DNA of 6,490 nt from Alphaproteobacteria bacterium (lineage in GTDB: Bacteria; Pseudomonadota; Alphaproteobacteria; SMXP01): the NCBI GenBank assembly GCA_004356335.1, contig SMXP01000080.1, positions 1 through 6,490 of the forward strand. The letters run 5' to 3'. Position numbers and translations under genes: made by a program. Each line of letters starts with the position of its first letter. Within the stretch, counting starts at the first letter, position 1. Below are positions 1 through 6,239 of this stretch, in pieces. The notes beneath the pieces were generated by a model. It was not told where the DNA came from. It searched no databases and saw nothing but the letters and a program-made list of their open reading frames with translations.

Positions 1-15
1 GGCCAGTCATTGAAA

Positions 16-54
16 CTCCTTCTCCCCAATGGGGAGAAGGTCGGGATGAGGGGG
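16..54 (-). repeat. REP-like palindromic repeat, copy A
   Basis: This is a 39-bp GC-rich element with a perfect 10-bp hairpin: CCTTCTCCCC (18-27) pairs with GGGGAGAAGG (31-40) around a 3-nt loop, followed by a G-rich arm (41-54). Its reverse complement aligns without gaps to copy B at 169-207, with 31 of 39 positions identical. From memory, the consensus (CCCCTCAcCCcg followed by a CTCCCC/GGGGAG hairpin) is a common dispersed intergenic repeat in Alphaproteobacteria. It lies downstream of carA. Read on the minus strand the hairpin is followed only by AGTTT, so it is at best a weak terminator; a role in protecting the mRNA 3' end is inference. Confidence 0.75.
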
Positions 55-168
55 CAAGTGATCCACCGTAATACACAGAACGCGCGCAATTTACGCCACC
101 ATCAAACCAGAAAGATCCTAGACAATATCGAGGGCGTTCTTGCAATTATCGAAAACGCGCTCTCGCCC
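55..168. other. Non-coding spacer between the two inverted REP-like repeats
   Basis: This 114-bp spacer is less GC-rich than the repeats beside it. I see no convincing reading frame, promoter or RNA gene. A small inverted pair (GCGTT at 134-138, AACGC at 154-158) is the only structure noticed and could be chance. A plus-strand open frame crosses it, but its peptide ends in Pro/Gly-rich residues that are simply translated repeat, so I do not treat it as a gene. Confidence 0.6.
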
Positions 169-207
169 CCCCCTCACCCCGGCCCGCTCCCCTCAGGGGA
201 GAGGGAG
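169..207 (+). repeat. REP-like palindromic repeat, copy B
   Basis: This second 39-bp copy is in the opposite orientation to copy A. Its hairpin is CTCCCC (187-192) with GGGGAG (196-201) around a TCA loop; after one mismatch, three more pairs extend the stem (183-185 with 203-205). Copies A and B differ at 8 positions, three of them in the loop, so the structure is better kept than the loop sequence. It begins 29 bp beyond the carA stop codon on the carA transcript. No T-run follows the hairpin on either strand, so it is not a standard intrinsic terminator. Confidence 0.75.
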
Positions 208-235
208 TAGGTCGCCGCCCCGAGCACAATCCGTT

Positions 236-1387
236 TTATTTGTCGAAGTAATTTAGGAACCGGTCGAACAGATAATAACTATCCTGCGGTCCCGGTGAGG
301 CTTCCGGATGATATTGCACGGAGAAAATCGGTTTGCCGGTCACGGCGATGCCGCAATTGGTGCCGTCAAACAACGATACATGGGTTTCGACCACGCCTTC
401 GGGCAGTGACTCCCGATCAACGGTGAAGCCGTGATTCATGGACACGATTTCAACTTTGTTCGTGCCAAGATCTTTGACCGGGTGATTGGCGCCGTGATGG
501 CCTTGATGCATTTTCGTGGTCCGGGCGCCCAGTGCGATCGCCAGCATTTGATGGCCCAAACAAATGCCGAAAATAGGTTTGCCGCTGTCGATCAGGGTGC
601 GGATGGTGGGAACGACGTAGCTGCCGGTTGCCGCCGGATCGCCGGGACCGTTGGACAAAAAGATTCCGTCCGGTTGATGGCGCAACACCTCTTCGGGCGA
701 GGCGGTGGCCGGCACCACGGTCACCCGGCAGCCGACCTGGGCCAGGCTGCGCAAAATATTCCGTTTAATGCCGAAATCCATGGCGACCACGTGATATTTC
801 GGGGCCGTTAATTGGCCGTAGCCGTCGGGCCACGCCCAATGGGTTTGATCGGCCGTATAAGTTTGCCGGCAGGTCACGTGTTTCGCCAGGTCCATGCCCT
901 CAAGACCCGGCCAGGCGTCCGCTTCGGCCTGGGCGCTGGCCACATCGATCCGGCCGTTGGGATCGTGCACAAGGGTCGCCTTGGGCATGCCGTTCTCGCG
1001 AATCAGTCGGGTCAGAGCACGGGTGTCGATGCCCGTAAGCCCGATGATCCCGCGCCGCTTGAGCCATTCATCCAGGGGTAATTGTGCCCGGTAATTGGCC
1101 GGTGCGGTAATAGGGGCACGCAGCACGCAGCCGCGCACCGCCGACGAGACCGTGGGCGAGGAGGTCTCGACATCGTCGTCATTGGTCCCCACATTACCGA
1201 TATGTGGGAAGGTGAAGTTGATGATCTGGCCGGCATAAGAAGGATCCGTGAGGATTTCCTGATACCCGGTCATGGCCGTATTGAAGCAAACTTCGCCTGT
1301 GGTCGATCCGCCGGCGCCGATCCCGTGGCCGCGAAAAACGGTGCCGTCGCTCAAGACGAGAGCTCCGGTCACCGGCGGCTGGTACAT
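236..1387 (-). CDS. carA: Carbamoyl-phosphate synthase small (glutaminase) subunit
   Basis: CarA hydrolyses glutamine and passes ammonia to the large subunit CarB, which makes carbamoyl phosphate for arginine and pyrimidine synthesis in the cytoplasm. The 383-aa product has the usual family length. The N-terminal CPSase domain covers about residues 4-150 and includes FNTAMTGYQE (35-44). The C-terminal class I glutamine amidotransferase domain has SNGPGDP (245-251), the nucleophile elbow GICLGHQ with catalytic Cys276, and HPE with His360 and Glu362, so the triad is complete. I chose the ATG at 1387 because the family begins with a sequence like MYQPPVTGALVLSDGTVF. A longer frame back to 1489 would add 34 atypical residues and cover the likely promoter. 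The ribosome site is weak (AAAGAG, about 7 nt upstream). The gene is divergent from yqeY. carB is not in the window; it may lie beyond base 1, but that cannot be seen. Confidence 0.97.
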   Translation of the reverse strand: MYQPPVTGALVLSDGTVFRGHGIGAGGSTTGEVCFNTAMTGYQEILTDPSYAGQIINFTFPHIGNVGTNDDDVETSSPTVSSAVRGCVLRAPITAPANYRAQLPLDEWLKRRGIIGLTGIDTRALTRLIRENGMPKATLVHDPNGRIDVASAQAEADAWPGLEGMDLAKHVTCRQTYTADQTHWAWPDGYGQLTAPKYHVVAMDFGIKRNILRSLAQVGCRVTVVPATASPEEVLRHQPDGIFLSNGPGDPAATGSYVVPTIRTLIDSGKPIFGICLGHQMLAIALGARTTKMHQGHHGANHPVKDLGTNKVEIVSMNHGFTVDRESLPEGVVETHVSLFDGTNCGIAVTGKPIFSVQYHPEASPGPQDSYYLFDRFLNYFDK

Positions 1388-1451
1388 AGCTGGCTCTTTT
1401 GTGAAATGACCTGGCGATTGGCCCATGCTGTGCAACGCACAAATCGGCCGG

Positions 1452-1480
1452 ACCTTAAGCAAAAGCCGTGCCGCCGTCAA
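1452..1480 (-). promoter_or_regulatory. Probable sigma-70 promoter of carA
   Basis: On the minus strand TTGACG (1480-1475) and TAAGGT (1457-1452) are separated by exactly 17 nt. The -35 matches the consensus at 5 of 6 positions; the -10 matches at 3 of 6, including the key first two bases and the last T. Transcription would begin near 1445 and give a leader of roughly 58 nt. No obvious attenuator or pyrimidine-responsive hairpin plus T-run was seen in that leader. Confidence 0.55.
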
Positions 1481-1501
1481 GCCGGACACTTTCTTTATTT
1501 A

Positions 1502-1507
1502 TATAAT
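1502..1507 (+). promoter_or_regulatory. Perfect -10 hexamer (TATAAT) upstream of yqeY
   Basis: A perfect TATAAT lies in the AT-rich tract 1491-1525, about 95 nt before yqeY and pointing towards it. No good -35 is found at 16-18 nt: the candidate hexamers there are AAGCCG or similar. It could be an activator-dependent promoter or a chance match in AT-rich DNA. Confidence 0.3.
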
Positions 1508-1538
1508 GAAATCAATAGGTTAAATGGCATCAACGGCG

Positions 1539-1568
1539 TTGCACCCGGATCACTGTTTAGACTATGTT
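1539..1568 (+). promoter_or_regulatory. Candidate promoter of the yqeY-dnaG-rpoD cluster
   Basis: TTGCAC (1539-1544) and TATGTT (1563-1568) are separated by 18 nt. The -35 keeps the important TTG, and the -10 matches at 4 of 6 positions. Transcription would start near 1575, giving a short leader of about 27 nt before yqeY. It has a better-placed -35 than the TATAAT at 1502 but a poorer -10, so I cannot choose between them. Confidence 0.35.
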
Positions 1569-1601
1569 AACCTCCCTTCCAAGCAGGGAGCAGAGGCCGA
1601 C

Positions 1602-2051
1602 ATGCGAGACTTGTTAGCGGCGTCTCTCAAAGACGCGATTAAGGCCCAAAATAAAATTCGACGATCGACCCTCCGTCTCATCCTCGCGGCCATTAAGGAC
1701 CGCGATATTGCGGCGCGGGCGGGCGACCGGCGTGGTGTGTCCGATGATGAAATCCTTCAGATCTTGGCCAAGATGATCAAACAGCGCCAAGAATCGTTTC
1801 AGACCTATGAGGAGGCTGGCCGACTCGATCTCGCCGAGCAGGAACGCCAAGAGATTGACGTCATCAGAGAGTTTTTGCCGCGCCAGCTCGACATCGACGA
1901 AATTCGCCATGCCTGTAATCAGGTGGTGACCGAAATGGGCGCGTCGGGACTCAAGGATATGGGCAAGTGTATGGGTGAACTCAAACAGCGTTATGCCGGG
2001 CAAATGGATTTCGGTAAGGCCAGCGGCATTGTCAAAGAGCTCTTGATATAG
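1602..2051 (+). CDS. yqeY: GatB/YqeY domain-containing protein
   Basis: This is a 149-aa protein, the normal length for stand-alone YqeY proteins, which resemble the tail domain of the GatB subunit of the tRNA-dependent amidotransferase. Its exact role is not established; a link to tRNA or translation quality is inferred from the homology only. Recognisable family segments are the basic helical N-terminus (MRDLLAASLKDAIKAQ), KQRQESFQTYEEAGRLDLAE (60-79), EIDVIREFLPRQL (84-96), and the C-terminal MGKCMGELKQRYAGQMDFG (120-138) followed by a VKELL end. I chose the ATG at 1602 because AGAGG (1592-1596) lies 5 nt before it and because it gives the usual start. A longer frame from 1524 would add 26 unconserved residues and overlap candidate promoter elements. 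The stop TAG overlaps the likely dnaG ribosome site, and only 11 nt separate the genes, so co-transcription is likely. Confidence 0.93.
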   Translation: MRDLLAASLKDAIKAQNKIRRSTLRLILAAIKDRDIAARAGDRRGVSDDEILQILAKMIKQRQESFQTYEEAGRLDLAEQERQEIDVIREFLPRQLDIDEIRHACNQVVTEMGASGLKDMGKCMGELKQRYAGQMDFGKASGIVKELLI

Positions 2052-2054
2052 GGG
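2050..2054 (+). promoter_or_regulatory. Ribosome-binding site supporting the TTG start of dnaG
   Basis: AGGGG lies 8 nt before the TTG at 2063 and overlaps the yqeY stop codon (2049-2051). No ATG or GTG in this frame fits the conserved N-terminus, so this site and the family alignment decide the start. The overlap suggests translational coupling with yqeY. Confidence 0.6.
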
Positions 2055-2062
2055 CGCTGGGA

Positions 2063-3973
2063 TTGACATATTCCAAGTCTTTTCTTGACGACTTGAAGTC
2101 GCGCTTCCGTCTATCGGATGTGATCGGTCGGCATGTGAAATTGACGCGCGCCGGCCGCGAATTTAAGGGACTTAGTCCGTTTACGAATGAAAAGACTCCA
2201 TCCTTTTTCGTCAATGATGAGAAAGGATTTTACCATTGCTTCTCGAGCGGTGAGAGCGGCGATCTCCTGTCTTTTTTCATGAAGACCCAACGTCTGTCGT
2301 TTAATGAATCGGTTAAACTTTTGGCCGACGAGGCGGGCGTCGAGTTGCCGCGGCAAACGGAAGACGAGCGTCAGCGCGATCGCGAACGGGCGAGTTTGCT
2401 TGATGTGATGGAGATGGCGGCGCAGTTTTACCGCCAGGAACTGGCCCGTCGCGAGGGTGCGCCCGCGAGAACCTATCTTGCCGAACGCGGTTTAAAGGAC
2501 GATACCATCCAGGCTTTTGGCCTTGGCTACGCGCCACGGGGACGAACGGCGTTGCACGATCATCTGCTGCAAAAGGACGTGACACCCGATCAAATTGTGC
2601 AAGCGGGGCTGGCCATCCAACCCGATGATGATCGGCCCCTTTACGACCGTTTCCGGCATCGTATCATTTTTCCCATTGCCGATTTTAAGGGCCGGGTCAT
2701 TGCCTTTGGCGGTCGAGCGCTCGATTCGAATGTTTCGGCAAAATATTTGAATTCTCCGGAGACACCTTTGTTTCACAAGGGAGCGGTGCTTTACAATTTT
2801 AAGGCGGCCCGCGAGTCTTGTTATCGTAGCGTCGAAGGACGCGACCGGGTTTTGATCGTCGCCGAAGGGTATATGGATGTCATCTCGCTGGTCGAGGCGG
2901 GCTTTGCCACGGCGGTAGCGCCCCTAGGGACCGCCTTAACGGATACTCAATTGCACACATTGTGGCGGGTGTGCCCCGAACCCATCTTGTGCTTCGACGG
3001 TGACCGTGCTGGATTGAGTGCGGCCAATCGGATCGTCGATCGCGCCCTGCCGTCATTGAAGCCGGGCCATTCGTTGCGCTTTGCTTTGTTGCCCGAAGGC
3101 CAGGATCCCGACGACATCATTCGTGCCGGGGGGGCCCAGGCGATGACATCCTTTCTGACCGACGCCCGGCCGCTGGCCGACATGCTGTGGGAACGGGAAC
3201 TCAGCATGGCGCCGTTTGACACGCCGGAGCGGCGGGCAGGCCTGGAGAGCCGGCTTGGCGACCTGATTCGCACGATTCGGGAGCGCCGGGTCCAAGATCA
3301 TTATCGGGCGGATATTAGGGCTCGTTTGGCGGCTTTATTCCGGCGGGACGTAGCCGCCGGCCAAAGGTTTTTCGATGGTCGCCGGCCCTGGATTCCCGGC
3401 GAATCACTTGCGGATTCCCGGGGTATCAGTCCGCAACTCAGGCGCAGCAAGTTAACGACTACAGGTAATCGTAGTGAGGAGCGCGAAGCCTTGCTTATCC
3501 TCGCTATTCTCAATCATCCGGGGCTTTTGGACAGCCATTTTGAGGGGTTCGCAGAGGTGTCGCTGCTCAATGCCAAGCTTGACAGATTGCGTAATGAGAT
3601 CCTAAGGATCGCCTCAGGGGAATCCCTTGACAGGGCGGCGTTGGCTAACCACCTGTCTGGCACCAGTGTGGCAGACATTGCGCGGGAGCTCCGCGGACGA
3701 AATTCACTGGGAAAGGATCATCCGTTTGCACGGCCGGAGGCGCCGCTGGCCGAGGTGGAACGAGGATGGAGTCACCTGATCAACTTACATTGGGACGCGG
3801 ATAAGCTCGCACGGGAGCAGCGCGAAGCGGAAGATGCTTTTGGCCGTGATATGACCGACGAGAATTTTGCTCGGCTCGTGGCGAGCCGGGCGCAAAAGCT
3901 TGCCGCCGAACAAGAGGAAAAGGCCAAAGTGGCGGAAGCAGATAAGGAAAGGACGGCCGGCCATTCCAAGTAA
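2063..3973 (+). CDS. dnaG: DNA primase DnaG with degenerate zinc-binding motif
   Basis: DnaG makes the RNA primers for leading- and lagging-strand DNA synthesis and works with the DnaB helicase at the fork. The 636-aa product has the standard architecture. The N-terminal CHC2-type domain (about 5-95) keeps EKTPSFFVNDEKGFYHCF, but the zinc ligands at 38, 41 and 62 are Ser, Thr and Ser; only Cys59 remains. The RNA polymerase core follows, with KYLNSPETPLFHKG (227-240). The TOPRIM fold has EGYMD (Glu268) and FDGDRAG (Asp312, Asp314), then DPDD (348-351), so the catalytic acids are intact. The C-terminal region (about 470-600) corresponds to the helicase-binding domain, followed by a charged Lys/Glu/Ala-rich tail. 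The start is TTG, which may limit expression. It is 11 nt after yqeY and 157 nt before rpoD. The intact active site and full length argue against a pseudogene. Confidence 0.96.
   Translation: MTYSKSFLDDLKSRFRLSDVIGRHVKLTRAGREFKGLSPFTNEKTPSFFVNDEKGFYHCFSSGESGDLLSFFMKTQRLSFNESVKLLADEAGVELPRQTEDERQRDRERASLLDVMEMAAQFYRQELARREGAPARTYLAERGLKDDTIQAFGLGYAPRGRTALHDHLLQKDVTPDQIVQAGLAIQPDDDRPLYDRFRHRIIFPIADFKGRVIAFGGRALDSNVSAKYLNSPETPLFHKGAVLYNFKAARESCYRSVEGRDRVLIVAEGYMDVISLVEAGFATAVAPLGTALTDTQLHTLWRVCPEPILCFDGDRAGLSAANRIVDRALPSLKPGHSLRFALLPEGQDPDDIIRAGGAQAMTSFLTDARPLADMLWERELSMAPFDTPERRAGLESRLGDLIRTIRERRVQDHYRADIRARLAALFRRDVAAGQRFFDGRRPWIPGESLADSRGISPQLRRSKLTTTGNRSEEREALLILAILNHPGLLDSHFEGFAEVSLLNAKLDRLRNEILRIASGESLDRAALANHLSGTSVADIARELRGRNSLGKDHPFARPEAPLAEVERGWSHLINLHWDADKLAREQREAEDAFGRDMTDENFARLVASRAQKLAAEQEEKAKVAEADKERTAGHSK
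3579..3608 (+). promoter_or_regulatory. Weak candidate internal promoter for rpoD inside dnaG
   Basis: A perfect TTGACA (3579-3584) is followed after 18 nt by TAAGGA (3603-3608), a hexamer close to the TAAGGT proposed for carA. In E. coli, rpoD has extra promoters inside dnaG, so one here would make sense. A second TTGACA at 3627-3632 has no matching -10 at a suitable distance. Both arise from Leu-Asp-Arg codons, so chance is a real possibility. Confidence 0.2.
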
Positions 3974-4130
3974 CATCGAGACAAGGGCCAAAACCAAAAA
4001 AACCTCAGCTCCGGCGCCGTCAAAGGCGCGACGGAAGGCGACCGCAACGGCAAAAGAGGGGCGGCGCAGAACCTCGCCGACCAAGAAAGCGGGCCAAGCG
4101 AAACGAAGTGCGAATAGGGACAGGGTAACA
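3974..4130 (+). other. dnaG-rpoD intergenic region, A-rich and open in the rpoD frame
   Basis: These 157 nt separate the dnaG stop from the chosen rpoD start. In the rpoD frame they have no stop and would encode a Lys/Arg/Ala-rich stretch similar in style to the rpoD N-terminus, but they contain no ATG, GTG or TTG in that frame. A run of seven A's lies at 3996-4002. I see no clear terminator or promoter. It is either a 5' leader or a decayed piece of N-terminal coding sequence. Confidence 0.5.
4122..4125 (+). promoter_or_regulatory. Ribosome-binding site of rpoD
   Basis: AGGG at 4122-4125 lies 5 nt before the ATG at 4131, and a second AGGGA sits at 4116-4120. This supports 4131 as the start instead of the in-frame ATG at 3867, which lies deep inside dnaG. 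Confidence 0.6.
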
Positions 4131-6239
4131 ATGACGACGGCAGCAACCAAAACAAAACAGAAGCCCAAAACACAGGTAAAAGAAAAAGAGCCAGAAGTAG
4201 AAGTAAAAGTAGAGGGTACCGAAGCCCCAGATCGTCCGGTGCTGGATATGTCCGACGCCGCGGTCAAAAAGATGATCAAGAAAGCGCGCGAGCGCGGCTA
4301 TGTCACATATGAAGAACTCAACGAAGTTCTTCCGTCCGACGAAGTTTCCTCGGAACAGATCGAAGACACCATGTCCATGTTATCCGAAATGGGTATCACC
4401 GTGGTGGAAAACGAAGAAAGCGAAGAGGCGGCCTCATCCGAAACTACTAAAGCCGTCGCCAAGCGAGAAGGGCCGGGGGCGGTCACCAAGGGAAATGAGG
4501 ATGGCTCGGCGGAGCGCACCGACGATCCGGTTCGTATGTATTTGCGCGAGATGGGTAGCGTTGAGTTGCTTTCGCGCGAAGGTGAAATCGCCATTGCCAA
4601 GCGTATTGAGGCCGGCCGCGAAACCATGATCAATGGGCTGTATGAAAGCCCGCTTACTTTCGAGGCCATCATCGTATGGCGAGACGAACTGAACGAAGGC
4701 CGCATTCTTTTACGTGACATAATCGATCTCGATACGACTTTCGGCGGCGGCCCTGAGGCACAGCCGGACCATTCCCAAAGAGCCTTGGAAGCGGCGGCCC
4801 AAGGGAAGTCTCTCGGCGAAGCAGAGCGCGAAGAAACCAACCAAAAAGCTAAGCTGGCTCGAGAAAATGGTTCGGACAAAGACGGAAAAGAAGGTGAAGC
4901 GAGCGGCGAAAATAAAGAAAATAAACAGAACGGAGACGATTACGACGACGAAGACGATGATGCTGAAAACAGTTTATCGCTTGCGGCCATGGAAGCTGAA
5001 CTCAAGCCTCAGATCATGGAAACGTTCGATAAAGTTGCCGTCGAGTACAAAAAGTTCCGTCGGTTACAGGATATCCAGATCGCGAATGTTCTCGATAGTG
5101 ATGATCTAAGTACTAGCCAGCAGCGCCGGTACAAGAAGCTGCGAACCGATATCGTCGAGGAAGTGAAAAGCCTGCGCTTCAATAATGCGCGGATCGAGCA
5201 GCTTGTCGATCAACTTTATGGGATCAATAGACGGCTCATTCGCCTTGAGGGCCAGCTCATGCGTTTGGCCGATTCCCACGGCGTAAGACGCGACGATTTT
5301 CTTAAAGAATATATAGACAACGAGCTGGATCCTAACTGGGTGCGTCGCGTTGGCCGCTTGAGCCGACCCGGTTGGAAGCCGTTTTGTAAAACCGAGCGCA
5401 ACGCAATCAAACAGATCCGTGCGGACATCGCAAATGTCAGCAAGGAGACGGGATTGCTGGTCAGCGATTACCGGCGCATCGTACATACGGTGCAAAAGGG
5501 CGAGCGAGAAGCACGTCAGGCTAAAAAGGAAATGGTCGAGGCCAATCTCAGGCTGGTTATTTCCATTGCCAAAAAATATACCAACCGAGGTCTGCAATTC
5601 CTCGATCTCATTCAGGAAGGCAATATCGGCCTCATGAAAGCGGTGGACAAATTCGAATACCGCCGCGGCTATAAATTTTCGACCTATGCGACGTGGTGGA
5701 TACGGCAGGCGATTACGCGGTCTATCGCCGATCAGGCGCGCACCATTCGCATACCGGTTCATATGATCGAAACGATCAACAAACTGGTACGCACGTCGCG
5801 TCAAATGTTGCACGAGATCGGCCGCGAGCCGGTACCCGAAGAGCTGGCCGAAAAACTCGCCATGCCTTTGGAAAAGGTGCGCAAAGTTTTGAAGATCGCA
5901 AAGGAACCGATTTCACTCGAAACGCCGATCGGCGACGAAGAAGACAGCCATTTGGGCGACTTTATTGAAGACAAGAATGCCATCTTGCCGATCGATGCGG
6001 CCATTCAATCAAATCTGCGCGAGACCACGACGCGTGTTCTGGCCAGCCTGACGCCGCGCGAAGAGCGGGTGCTGCGCATGCGTTTCGGCATCGGCATGAA
6101 CACCGATCATACCCTGGAGGAAGTCGGCCAACAATTTTCGGTGACCCGCGAACGCATTCGCCAGATCGAGGCCAAGGCGCTCAGGAAGCTCAAACATCCA
6201 AGCCGGAGCCGCAAGCTTAGAAGCTTTTTGGATAACTAA
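4131..6239 (+). CDS. rpoD: RNA polymerase primary sigma factor (sigma-70)
   Basis: RpoD directs RNA polymerase core enzyme to housekeeping promoters. With the ATG at 4131 it has 702 residues. A Lys/Glu/Val-rich leader (1-36) precedes region 1.1 (about 40-95, VKKMIKKARERGYVTYEELN). Region 1.2 is DDPVRMYLREMGSVELLSRE (131-150). A long non-conserved region follows (about 163-430), with an acidic low-complexity stretch DDYDDEDDDAEN at 269-280. Regions 2.1-2.4 lie at about 467-552 and include the core-binding segment DLIQEGNIGLMKAVDKFEY and the -10-recognition/melting segment YATWWIRQAITRSIADQART. Region 3 is about 553-630, and region 4 is 635-702, with the -35-binding helix-turn-helix TLEEVGQQFSVTRERIRQIE (661-680) and the ending SRKLRSFLDN. 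The C-terminal half looks fully conserved with other alphaproteobacterial RpoDs as I recall them. It is the last gene of the yqeY-dnaG-rpoD cluster and faces a convergent gene. Confidence 0.97.
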   Translation: MTTAATKTKQKPKTQVKEKEPEVEVKVEGTEAPDRPVLDMSDAAVKKMIKKARERGYVTYEELNEVLPSDEVSSEQIEDTMSMLSEMGITVVENEESEEAASSETTKAVAKREGPGAVTKGNEDGSAERTDDPVRMYLREMGSVELLSREGEIAIAKRIEAGRETMINGLYESPLTFEAIIVWRDELNEGRILLRDIIDLDTTFGGGPEAQPDHSQRALEAAAQGKSLGEAEREETNQKAKLARENGSDKDGKEGEASGENKENKQNGDDYDDEDDDAENSLSLAAMEAELKPQIMETFDKVAVEYKKFRRLQDIQIANVLDSDDLSTSQQRRYKKLRTDIVEEVKSLRFNNARIEQLVDQLYGINRRLIRLEGQLMRLADSHGVRRDDFLKEYIDNELDPNWVRRVGRLSRPGWKPFCKTERNAIKQIRADIANVSKETGLLVSDYRRIVHTVQKGEREARQAKKEMVEANLRLVISIAKKYTNRGLQFLDLIQEGNIGLMKAVDKFEYRRGYKFSTYATWWIRQAITRSIADQARTIRIPVHMIETINKLVRTSRQMLHEIGREPVPEELAEKLAMPLEKVRKVLKIAKEPISLETPIGDEEDSHLGDFIEDKNAILPIDAAIQSNLRETTTRVLASLTPREERVLRMRFGIGMNTDHTLEEVGQQFSVTRERIRQIEAKALRKLKHPSRSRKLRSFLDN
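4836..4973 (+). other. Low-complexity charged insert in the sigma-70 non-conserved region
   Basis: This stretch encodes residues 236-281 of RpoD. It is first rich in Lys, Glu, Asn and Gly and then strongly acidic, with nine Asp/Glu among the ten residues at 269-278. It lies between region 1.2 and the structured helices before region 2, where length and sequence vary between species. It is probably disordered. No duplication at the DNA level stood out, so it is better seen as drift of a linker than a repeat expansion. Confidence 0.6.

Noticed and set aside
10..210. A 66-codon plus-strand open frame
   Set aside because: Its ends are translated REP-like repeats (a Pro/Gly-rich end on one side), it has no ribosome site, and it resembles no protein family I know.
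1388..1489. An extended carA start at 1489
   Set aside because: The 34 extra residues do not look like a CarA N-terminus, the likely promoter lies inside them, and the ATG at 1387 fits the family.
431..1570. Several plus-strand open frames opposite carA and across its promoter region
   Set aside because: They are antisense shadows of a strongly conserved gene, lack family resemblance, and arise from high-GC codon structure.
1524..1601. An extended yqeY start at 1524
   Set aside because: It lacks a ribosome site, adds unconserved residues and overlaps candidate promoter elements; the ATG at 1602 has AGAGG 5 nt upstream.
3867..3869. ATG at 3867 as the rpoD start
   Set aside because: It would overlap dnaG by more than 100 nt and add 88 basic residues without family support; 4131 has a good ribosome site.
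2063..3973. dnaG as a pseudogene because of the lost zinc ligands
   Set aside because: The frame is full length, the TOPRIM acids and core motifs are intact, the substitutions are clean point changes with spacing kept, and the gene is essential.
3860..4005. Programmed frameshift making a DnaG-sigma fusion
   Set aside because: The frames overlap, but no convincing slippery heptamer with a downstream structure was found, and the seven-A run at 3996 lies after the dnaG stop.
5106..5813. A 235-codon minus-strand open frame opposite rpoD
   Set aside because: It lies antisense to the conserved sigma regions, whose codon pattern explains the lack of stops; no recognisable domain or ribosome site.
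6213..6229. A terminator at the end of rpoD (AAGCT/AGCTT hairpin then a T-run)
   Set aside because: The stem is only 5 bp with a 4-nt loop, it lies inside the last conserved codons of rpoD, and the T-run is short. Too weak to call.
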